The notes beneath the pieces are model-generated. The model ran no database searches, was not told the DNA's origin, and saw only the letters and a list, made by a program, of their open reading frames with translations. A DNA stretch of 6,257 nucleotides, taken from contig JAEYVD010000298.1 of the NCBI GenBank assembly GCA_023432075.1, forward strand, positions 1 to 6,257, given 5' to 3'. Source of the DNA: Pseudomonadota bacterium. Its GTDB lineage: Bacteria > Pseudomonadota > Gammaproteobacteria > Burkholderiales > Burkholderiaceae_B. A program made the translations under genes and the position numbers. Shown here piece by piece: positions 1 through 4,455 of the stretch. The stretch's first letter is position 1; every line of letters begins with the position of its first letter.

Positions 1-263
1 TGATCAACATTGCGCGCGGCACGGTGGTCGACGAGGCTGCGCTGGTGGCGGCGCTGCAGGATAAGCGCATCGCGGGCGCCGGGCTGGACGTGTTCGAACA
101 TGAGCCCGCCACGCCCCCGGAATTGAATGCCATGGATAACGTCGTGATGCTGCCGCACATCGCCAGCGGCACCCACGAAACGCGCCGCGCGATGGCGGAT
201 CTGATGCGCGCGAATCTGGATTCGTGGTTCCGTGAAGGCCAGGTGCACACGCGCGTGGTGTGA
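1..263 (+). CDS. D-isomer-specific 2-hydroxyacid dehydrogenase, C-terminal fragment (5' end outside window)
   Basis: This is the last 86 residues of an NAD(P)-dependent 2-hydroxyacid dehydrogenase, a cytoplasmic enzyme that interconverts 2-oxoacids (glyoxylate, hydroxypyruvate or similar) and D-2-hydroxyacids. The reading frame is already open at the left edge; bases 1-2 belong to a split codon and full codons start at base 3. The visible piece holds the end of the Rossmann domain with the family's catalytic triad: Arg in INIARGTVVDE (codon 15-17), Glu in GLDVFEHEP, and His in LPHIASGT. The Arg-to-Glu spacing of 29 residues equals that in E. coli SerA (Arg240 to Glu269). The ending PHIASGTHETRRAM followed by a short tail resembles glyoxylate/hydroxypyruvate reductases of the GhrB type, but the substrate cannot be decided from this end. 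The apparent GTG start at 24 is an internal Val codon. The gene is convergent with the next one, with a 58-bp gap. Confidence 0.93.
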   Translation, partial: INIARGTVVDEAALVAALQDKRIAGAGLDVFEHEPATPPELNAMDNVVMLPHIASGTHETRRAMADLMRANLDSWFREGQVHTRVV

Positions 264-296
264 TCGGAATGCCTGGCGCGGCCTTCGGCGGCGGCC

Positions 297-328
297 GTCA
301 GTCTGTCAGTCTGTCAGTCCGTCAGGCA
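297..328. repeat. Tandem 8-bp repeat, four copies, GTCAGTCT unit
   Basis: Four adjacent octamers are visible: GTCAGTCT (297-304), GTCAGTCT (305-312), GTCAGTCC (313-320) and a diverged GTCAGGCA (321-328). Each contains TCA, which reads TGA on the minus strand. Because 8 is not a multiple of 3, the four TGAs at 298-300, 306-308, 314-316 and 322-324 cover all three leftward frames. The leftmost-reading small gene ends at the last copy. The plus strand has no stop in the repeat. Such a short repeat is likely to vary in copy number by slippage. Confidence 0.85.
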
Positions 329-612
329 GTTCGCCGGGCAACTTGCTCGGAAGTTTCGTCCGCGGGCTGATCGAGCGTCTGCAGCAAGCCGGGCGTGGTG
401 CGATCGCACCGCGTCCATCCTGAAGCGGGGTCGCGCCTGTCGTGCAGGTAATCCCAGTTGGCGCCGCAGTCCCCGCAGGTAAACGCCTCGTGCGTCACGC
501 CGCGATGCGCCAGCGGCAACGAACGGATGTACCCCAGGCTGATCAGGCTTTCGTGTCCAGGCGCCCCCGCCTGGCCCACGACGATGGCCGCGCACAGGCC
601 GCACAGCGTCAT
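322..612 (-). CDS. Small four-cysteine zinc-ribbon-like protein, function unknown
   Basis: A 96-residue protein that I do not recognise. It has two CxxC pairs, Cys4/Cys7 (MTLCGLC) and Cys46/Cys49 (FTCGDCG), with a fifth Cys at 69. The spacing suits a zinc ribbon or another metal-bound fold, but no catalytic motif is visible. The middle section (ESLISLGYIRSLPLAHRG, about residues 21-38) looks folded, while the last 20 residues are polar and probably loose. I chose the ATG at 612 because a strong purine run (AAAGGGGGGG, minus strand, 618-627) lies just upstream; an in-frame ATG at 630 sits before that run and would place the Shine-Dalgarno inside the gene. The stop lies in the tandem octamer repeat. 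It is divergent from the SOS-box gene at 800. A second leftward frame (314-604) overlaps it and is arginine/glycine-rich, as expected of a shadow frame. Existence is fairly likely; function is open. Confidence 0.62.
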   Translation of the reverse strand: MTLCGLCAAIVVGQAGAPGHESLISLGYIRSLPLAHRGVTHEAFTCGDCGANWDYLHDRRDPASGWTRCDRTTPGLLQTLDQPADETSEQVARRTA

Positions 613-768
613 TTCCGCCCCCCCTTTCATTTTGCTTTCATGAAATGGTACGGACGATGCGCGCGCCGAAGCTCAACAATTCTCACATTTGGTTTATCGG
701 AGTTACCTGTGTTAGCGGCCTCGCGCGCAATTCGGTAAATCCCCCTCCTACCTGCGATTCGGGCGGAC

Positions 769-774
769 TATACT
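769..774 (+). promoter_or_regulatory. Candidate -10 element (TATACT) of the SOS-box gene
   Basis: TATACT matches the sigma-70 -10 consensus at five of six bases and overlaps the left end of the LexA box, so LexA binding would block RNA polymerase. A start near 781 would give a leader of about 19 nt. No good -35 element is seen 16-18 bp upstream. TATAAA at 780-785, inside the box, is an alternative -10. Confidence 0.4.
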
Positions 775-790
775 GGATATATAAACAGTA
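771..790. promoter_or_regulatory. LexA (SOS) operator box
   Basis: The 20-mer TACTGGATATATAAACAGTA matches the E. coli-type LexA consensus, TACTG followed by five TA pairs and CAGTA, at 18 of 20 positions. Both CTG and CAG half-sites are intact with the required 10-bp spacing and an all-AT core except for one G. Beta-proteobacterial LexA is known to use this CTG-N10-CAG type. The box ends 9 bp before the ATG at 800 and overlaps the only plausible -10 elements, the classic position for a repressor. LexA repression released by RecA after DNA damage is the inferred control. Confidence 0.88.
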
Positions 791-799
791 TTTTCCACC

Positions 800-1093
800 A
801 TGCCGTTCAAAACCCCGCTCTCCCACGCCGACCTGCGCTTCATCCGCGAGCGTCAGCCCTGGAATCCCGATGTGATCGCCCTGCTCTGGGAGGTCAAGCG
901 TCTGCGCTCCATTCTTTTGCGGGCGTATCAACTGTCGGGCGATTTCAAGCGTCCGGCCGGCATCACGGGCGAGCTCTACGACGATTTCATGCGAGACCTG
1001 CACCACGAGCCGTGCGTGCTGGAGCGCGACGACATGAAGGACGCGCTCATGGAACCCTCCAATAGATTGCGCAAGGGAATGGCGCCCAGATAG
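800..1093 (+). CDS. Small conserved protein under a LexA box (putative SOS-inducible), function unknown
   Basis: A 97-residue, probably cytoplasmic protein with no signal peptide or membrane segment. The region around residues 8-44 (SHADLRFIRERQPWNPDVIALLWEVKRLRSILLRAYQL) is amphipathic and basic and is probably helical; I believe similar short proteins occur in other Burkholderiales, but I know of no assigned function. The C-terminal half is mixed acidic and basic (GELYDDFMRDLHHEPCVLE). The ATG at 800 is the only reasonable start: it lies 9 bp past the LexA box at 771-790. No Shine-Dalgarno is visible before it (TTTTCCACC), so translation may depend on a short or near-leaderless transcript. 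Next is an 85-aa gene 67 bp downstream on the same strand, which could be co-transcribed. By context the protein may act in the DNA-damage response, for example as a nucleic-acid-binding or checkpoint-like factor, but the sequence itself does not show this. Confidence 0.82.
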   Translation: MPFKTPLSHADLRFIRERQPWNPDVIALLWEVKRLRSILLRAYQLSGDFKRPAGITGELYDDFMRDLHHEPCVLERDDMKDALMEPSNRLRKGMAPR

Positions 1094-1160
1094 GACTGGA
1101 GCGCGGGCGGGCACGGGAGTATCGTCAAGACGCATCCCTGATCCAGGAACGGAGGCGCCC

Positions 1161-1418
1161 ATGCCTGAAAAACCCGAAATAGACATCAAGGCTGGCGCTT
1201 CCCAGATGGGCAACCTGGTGCAGTTCCTGCTGTGGATCGCCGCGCGGCCGCGCACTTATGCCGAGACGATGGAGGCCTGGCGCACCAATTGCCCCCGGCT
1301 GTCGGCTTGGGAAGACGCCACGGCGAATGGCCTGATCGACATGTCGCCGGGCGAAAGCACGGTGCGCGGGGAAGCGGTGGTCGTGCTGACGGAAAAGGGG
1401 CGGAACTTGCTCGCGTGA
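1161..1418 (+). CDS. Small winged-helix-like conserved protein, function unknown
   Basis: An 85-residue protein with a GGAGG Shine-Dalgarno at 1151-1155, five bases before the ATG. The core reads as helix-rich: ASQMGNLVQFLLWIAARP (about 13-30), TYAETMEAWRTNCPRLSAWEDATANGLI (about 32-59), then a short wing-like stretch and VVLTEKGRNLLA at the end. The closing L-T-x-K-G-R-x-L-L pattern is typical of the last strand and helix of small winged-helix proteins, so a DNA-binding or protein-contact wing is possible. I recall related short proteins as conserved hypotheticals in Proteobacteria, without a known role. It lies 67 bp after the SOS-box gene, has no LexA box of its own, and ends 7 bp from the convergent cyclase gene with no room for a terminator. 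The gene call is firm; the fold is inference. Confidence 0.8.
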   Translation: MPEKPEIDIKAGASQMGNLVQFLLWIAARPRTYAETMEAWRTNCPRLSAWEDATANGLIDMSPGESTVRGEAVVVLTEKGRNLLA

Positions 1419-1425
1419 GGCCGCT

Positions 1426-2475
1426 TTACACGGTTGCCACCGGCGTGGCCGGCGATCCGACCGCGCCCGGCAGGTTCAAGGGCGGGGCCGTCAACAGGAA
1501 GCGGTTTCGGCCATTGGCTTCAAGCCATCGGGCAAGCTTGCCCAGATACCACATCTCGCCAATCGGCATGCCGAGCTTGAAGATGCAGTGATGGTGCAGC
1601 GGCAGCGCCGCGCAGCAGGCATTGGGCTTCTGGGTGGGATAGATCTCCAGCGCATGGTTGTCGGACGCCATGGCCGCAACTTTCGCGTCCGTGATCCACT
1701 GCAGCAGTTTCTCGTCGCTGCCGTCTAGGCCGGCGCAGATTTCATGCAGCGTGTGCGGGTCCGGCTGGCGTTGCTTTTCCAGCAAGGCATCGCCGAATTC
1801 GGTATGAAAGAGCACGATGTCGCCCTGCTCGATCTCGATCTTGTCCGCCTCAAGGATCCGCATCAGGTCGTCGTAGCCCACCGATTTCTGCGCACGGCCG
1901 TAATGCCTGGCCAGATCCACCATGACGCCGCGGCTCTGCAGGCAGGACTCCGCCAGGTGTGTGATGTCCAGCTTCTTGGCGTTGGAAGCCGCTCCCTGAC
2001 CCAGGTCGGTCTTGGCGAAACCATCCGCTACGTCGTAATCCACCGGCCCGACCACATGATCGTTGGGCCGGTAGCCGTTGTAGTAGACACGCTCAGGCAG
2101 GCCGTCACCATTCGCATCGAAGAGCGCCCCCACGTGCGCCAGCGAATCCCATTGCGTCGAATACTGCAAGCTCATCTCGACGATGTCGTCGCTGAGCACA
2201 TCCACGCAGCCCGGCCGCAAACGGCCGAGCGGGAAATTCATGTACTGGTCGCCGTCTCTTTCGGTGGGGCGCAGCTTGGGCGGGTGGCGGCGGACGTTGA
2301 CGCCGTTGCCGCCGGGATAGTCCAGCGGCAGAGACAGACAGAAACTCAGGCCCTCGCGGACTTCGCTTATGCCCTTGAGCACGTTGGCGGGAGTGATGTA
2401 ATTCAGGCAACCGCGCTGATCGTCAGGACCGAAGTCCCCCCAGTTCGATCCTTCGGGACGGTTCTTCCATCTCAT
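1426..2475 (-). CDS. Cyclase-family (PF04199, kynurenine-formamidase-like) hydrolase
   Basis: A 349-residue cytoplasmic protein of the cyclase family, whose members hydrolyse amide, imide or lactone-type bonds, KynB being the best known. Recognisable blocks (numbered from the ATG at 2475) are RWKNRPEGSNWGDFGPDDQ at the N terminus, FCLSLPLDYPGG (45-56), QYSTQWDSLAHVG (104-116), VYYNGYR, GDIVLFHTEFG (218-228), ASDNHALEI (270-278), LPLHHHCIFKLGMPIGE (292-308) and a C-terminal FLLTAPPLNLPGAVGSP. It matches the long, about 330-350 residue bacterial subgroup, not the roughly 210-residue KynB. The KynB-type HxGTHxDxxxH motif appears as QYSTQWDSLAH: Asp and the last His remain, but the first two His are Gln. 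The ATG at 2475 has AAGGAG nine bases upstream; an in-frame GTG at 2523 has no ribosome site and runs into promoter sequence. It is divergent from the IclR gene, which probably regulates it. The substrate is unknown. Confidence 0.93.
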   Translation of the reverse strand: MRWKNRPEGSNWGDFGPDDQRGCLNYITPANVLKGISEVREGLSFCLSLPLDYPGGNGVNVRRHPPKLRPTERDGDQYMNFPLGRLRPGCVDVLSDDIVEMSLQYSTQWDSLAHVGALFDANGDGLPERVYYNGYRPNDHVVGPVDYDVADGFAKTDLGQGAASNAKKLDITHLAESCLQSRGVMVDLARHYGRAQKSVGYDDLMRILEADKIEIEQGDIVLFHTEFGDALLEKQRQPDPHTLHEICAGLDGSDEKLLQWITDAKVAAMASDNHALEIYPTQKPNACCAALPLHHHCIFKLGMPIGEMWYLGKLARWLEANGRNRFLLTAPPLNLPGAVGSPATPVATV

Positions 2476-2484
2476 GCGTCGCAA

Positions 2485-2490
2485 CTCCTT
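2485..2490 (-). promoter_or_regulatory. Shine-Dalgarno (AAGGAG) fixing the cyclase start
   Basis: The minus strand reads AAGGAG here, nine bases before the ATG at 2475. This decides the start in favour of the MRWKNRPEGSNWG form, where family similarity also begins, over the 16-residue-longer GTG start at 2523. Confidence 0.8.
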
Positions 2491-2505
2491 GGCGTTGAAA
2501 GCGGA

Positions 2506-2535
2506 TTGACTTAAATTTATCACGTATAGGATACT
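2506..2535 (+). promoter_or_regulatory. Candidate promoter of the IclR-receptor operon within the divergent intergenic region
   Basis: TTGACT (2506-2511) matches the -35 consensus at five of six bases. GATACT (2530-2535) matches the -10 at four of six with an 18-bp spacer. The expected start falls at or within a base or two of the IclR ATG at 2542, so the mRNA may be leaderless. The short inverted repeat GTAT-AGG-ATAC (2524-2534) covers the -10 and the AT-rich palindrome TAAATTTA (2512-2519) lies in the spacer; either may belong to the IclR operator. All leftward transcription for the cyclase must also start in or near this 66-bp gap. Confidence 0.42.
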
Positions 2536-2541
2536 AGCATC

Positions 2542-3318
2542 ATGGATGTGAAAACAGCAGCCCGAGTTCTGGATGTGCTGAACCTCTTTGCCGAGGAGCA
2601 GAAGCCATTGCTGTACAGCGAAATCGCCACGCAGATGCAGATCCCCCTATCCAGTTGCCACGGCTTGCTCAAGACCATGGTGGCGCGCGGCTACCTGTAT
2701 GAAATCGGCAAGAAGCACGGCTATTACCCGACCCAGAAGCTGATTCACGTCGCCACCCTGATCTGCCGCAACGATCCGCTGAATGACGTAATCGAGCCGG
2801 TGCTGGAACGGGTGCGCGACCTGACCGGTGAAACCGCCCTGCTGGCCAAGCTGGCGGACGACAAGGTGGTGTACCTGATCGTGGCGGAATCCAAGCAGAC
2901 GATCCGTTTCTCGCACCAGCCCGGCGGCTTCAAGGCCGTCCACGCCACCAGTTCGGGCAAGGCGCTGCTGTCCGTGCTGTCGCCTGAAGAACGCCAGAAA
3001 TGGTTCAAGGCCTACGGCGGGTTTACCGCCTTCACCGACCGCACCATCACCACCCGCGCCGCTTTCGATAGCGATCTGAAGGCGGGCGTGGCGCGCGGCT
3101 GGCAGCGCTCGGTCGGCGAGAACGTCGAAGACGTGATGTCCATGTCCCTCGGATTCCGGGCATACGAACAACCCTTTGCCATCGTGGTGGCCGGCCCCCT
3201 GGGCCGCATGCTCAAGAACGAAGCCACCACTGGAAAACAGCTGGAAGAGGTCAAGGCACTGATGCACGCCGCCCTGCCCTCGGCCAACCTCACCTTCGTA
3301 GGAGAAGACAGTAGATGA
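2542..3318 (+). CDS. IclR-family transcriptional regulator
   Basis: A 258-residue DNA-binding regulator of the usual IclR length. The N-terminal winged helix-turn-helix covers about residues 4-65, with the recognition region in LLYSEIATQMQIPLSSCHGL and the wing in YEIGKKHGYYPT. The effector-binding domain follows (about 80-250) and shows the family signature around HATSSGKALLS (134-144) and ENVEDVMSMSLGF...AIVVAGP (194-219). IclR proteins bind small acids or aromatics and regulate adjacent uptake or catabolic genes. Here the gene is divergent from the cyclase and overlaps the receptor gene by 4 bp (ATGA, 3315-3318), so regulator and receptor are very likely translated from one mRNA, and control of the cyclase plus autoregulation is expected. 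The ATG at 2542 has only a weak AGGA ten bases upstream and may lie at the transcript's 5' end. The effector cannot be read from the sequence. Confidence 0.94.
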   Translation: MDVKTAARVLDVLNLFAEEQKPLLYSEIATQMQIPLSSCHGLLKTMVARGYLYEIGKKHGYYPTQKLIHVATLICRNDPLNDVIEPVLERVRDLTGETALLAKLADDKVVYLIVAESKQTIRFSHQPGGFKAVHATSSGKALLSVLSPEERQKWFKAYGGFTAFTDRTITTRAAFDSDLKAGVARGWQRSVGENVEDVMSMSLGFRAYEQPFAIVVAGPLGRMLKNEATTGKQLEEVKALMHAALPSANLTFVGEDSR

Positions 3319-4292
3319 ACAAGCGCAGCTTTCTTACCGCGGCCTGCTCGGCCATCCTCGCCGCCATGCCGGTCACCGGGGCGCTGGCCCAGGGCAGTTA
3401 TCCCGACAAGCCGATTCGCGTGATCATGCCGTGGGCGGCGGGCGGCCCGACGGACGTCGTCGGCCGCGTCGTCGCTGTGCAAATGGGTGAGATCCTGGGC
3501 CAGCCGCTGGTCATCGAAACCCGCGCAGGCGCCAGCGGCACCATTGGCGCCGCGCAGGTCGCCAAGGCGCCGGCAGATGGCTACACGGTGCTGATGAATC
3601 CCTCGGTCCAGGGCATCTATCCGGCCCAGTTCAAGAGCCTGAGCTTCGATCCGATCAAAGACTTCCGGATGGTGGGTGTGCTGGGCACGGTGCCGATGGT
3701 GGCCGTCGTCCCGCCCACGTCCAAGTTCAAGACCTTCGCCGACCTTATCGAACATGCCCGCGCGCAGCCCGGCACGCTGACCTTCGCGTCGCCCGGCGTC
3801 GCCACCCTGCCTCACCTGGCGGGCGAGCTGATCAATTCGTCCACCAAGGCGTCCATCTCGCACGTCGGCTACCGCGGCAGCAGCCCGGCCCTGACCGACG
3901 TTGCCGGCGGCCATGTGGATCTGATGTATGCGCCGCTCGCCCCCGCCCTGCCCCTGATCCAGAGCGGCAAGGTTGTCCCCCTGGCCGTCACCACCAAGGC
4001 CCGGCTGGCGGACCTGCCGAACGTGCCCACCATCGCCGAAAGCGTCCTGCCCGACTTCGACATCGTCACCTGGTACGGCATGTGGGTCCCCAAGGACACG
4101 CCTGAGCCGATCATCGCCAAGCTGAATGCGGCGATGGTGCAGGCCTCGAAGTCGCCCAAAGTGGTCGACGCGTTGAAATCGCAGGGCACGATGCCCAGCA
4201 CGATGAGCTACCAAGAGGCCGAAGCCTTCAACCTGGCCGAAAGCGCGCGATGGATCAAGGTGATGAAGGACGCCAACATTCAGCCCGAATAA
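3315..4292 (+). CDS. Bug/TctC-family tripartite tricarboxylate transporter substrate-binding protein
   Basis: A 325-residue periplasmic receptor. The signal peptide is clear: MNKRS, a hydrophobic core (FLTAACSAILAAMPVTG) and cleavage after ALA at residue 25, leaving QGSYPDKP. Family marks are PIRVIMPWAAGGPTDVVGR (33-51, the ligand-binding loop), RAGASGTIGA (70-79), FDPIKDFRMVG, HVGYRGSSPALTDVAGG (183-199), DLPNVPTIAE (233-242) and WYGMWVPKDTPEPIIAKLN (253-271). Such proteins capture carboxylates, amides or aromatic acids in the periplasm and pass them to TctA/TctB permeases, or act as sensors. No permease genes are in the window, so this is an orphan receptor, common in Bordetella and Achromobacter, whose genomes carry many. 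Translation is coupled to the IclR gene by an ATGA overlap; AGGAG at 3300-3304 serves as its ribosome site. Its pairing with a cyclase-like hydrolase suggests a shared substrate, but the ligand is not predictable. Confidence 0.95.
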   Translation: MNKRSFLTAACSAILAAMPVTGALAQGSYPDKPIRVIMPWAAGGPTDVVGRVVAVQMGEILGQPLVIETRAGASGTIGAAQVAKAPADGYTVLMNPSVQGIYPAQFKSLSFDPIKDFRMVGVLGTVPMVAVVPPTSKFKTFADLIEHARAQPGTLTFASPGVATLPHLAGELINSSTKASISHVGYRGSSPALTDVAGGHVDLMYAPLAPALPLIQSGKVVPLAVTTKARLADLPNVPTIAESVLPDFDIVTWYGMWVPKDTPEPIIAKLNAAMVQASKSPKVVDALKSQGTMPSTMSYQEAEAFNLAESARWIKVMKDANIQPE

Positions 4293-4297
4293 GCGCG

Positions 4298-4319
4298 GCG
4301 CCCGCGCAGCGCCCGCACG
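4298..4319. repeat. Tandem 11-bp GC-rich direct repeat
   Basis: GCGCCCGCGCA (4298-4308) is followed at once by GCGCCCGCACG (4309-4319), identical in the first eight bases. It lies just after the receptor gene's stop codon. No function is suggested, and in GC-rich sequence this could be chance. Confidence 0.4.
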
Positions 4320-4348
4320 CTAAGCGCTTGAAATAACTCGAGGTAATG

Positions 4349-4394
4349 AAAAGGCATAAGAAGTTCCCACTTAGGGAATTTACTTATGCCTTTT
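4349..4394. terminator. Long AT-rich hairpin, probable bidirectional rho-independent terminator
   Basis: AAAAGGCATAAG (4349-4360) and CTTATGCCTTTT (4383-4394) are perfect 12-bp inverted repeats. The interior pairs further: AAGTTCCC (4361-4368) with GGGAATTT (4374-4381), eight pairs including one G-U, leaving loop ACTTA (4369-4373) and a single bulged A (4382). Outside the stem, TAAT (4344-4347) and ATTA (4396-4399) pair after one mismatch. The right arm ends in TTTT followed by AATTATTT, giving a U-tract rightward, and the left arm's AAAA gives one leftward, so both directions could terminate. It lies 56 bp after the receptor stop. The palindrome could also be a regulator's operator, since the LysR gene starts 62 bp downstream. 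Confidence 0.82.
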
Positions 4395-4396
4395 AA

Positions 4397-4455
4397 TTAT
4401 TTGTAGAGCGCATACTTGGCGGGCCAGAATTCGTCCTTGGCATAAATCAAGACCA
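4397..4455 (-). pseudogene. Possible C-terminal remnant of a lost leftward gene
   Basis: On the minus strand, the bases before a TAA stop at 4397-4399 read ...IYAKDEFWPAKYALYK. The codons are those of a real gene in this genome: mostly G/C-ending (GCC AAG GAC, TTC TGG CCC GCC AAG, CTC TAC), with an aromatic- and lysine-rich tail, and the stop abuts the hairpin that would serve as its terminator. The frame stays open a little way into the LysR gene in antisense, but no start or family domain exists there. I infer the tail end of a gene once convergent with the receptor gene and since replaced. I cannot name the family, and chance is possible at this length. Confidence 0.35.

Noticed and set aside
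279..297. Inverted repeat CGGCC...GGCCG after the dehydrogenase gene, considered as a terminator
   Set aside because: The stem is only 5 bp and no T-tract follows; in GC-rich DNA this is expected by chance.
297..328. Octamer array considered as a CRISPR or iteron
   Set aside because: Units are 8 bp, directly adjacent and without spacers, only four copies, with no replication or cas gene nearby.
314..604. Leftward 96-residue open frame overlapping the cysteine-protein gene
   Set aside because: It is Arg/Gly/Ala-rich without any motif, starts inside the other gene and lacks a ribosome site of its own, whereas the chosen frame has paired CxxC motifs and a strong Shine-Dalgarno.
645..875. Rightward 76-residue frame across the 631-799 gap
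   Set aside because: It runs through the LexA box and into the SOS-box gene in another frame, with Pro/Ser/Cys-rich, motif-free sequence.
683..1255. Leftward 190-residue frame antisense to the two small genes
   Set aside because: It spans a promoter region and two well-supported genes and has no family signature; typical of antisense frames in GC-rich DNA.
1744..2514. Rightward 256-residue frame antisense to the cyclase gene
   Set aside because: The opposite strand carries clear cyclase-family blocks throughout; this frame is only its shadow.
2476..2523. GTG start at 2523 that would lengthen the cyclase by 16 residues
   Set aside because: There is no ribosome site before it, the added residues do not look like the family, and AAGGAG precedes the ATG at 2475.
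3012..4214. Leftward 400-residue frame antisense to the IclR and receptor genes
   Set aside because: It is a Gly/Arg/His/Asp-rich sequence without domains, crossing two confident genes and their overlap.
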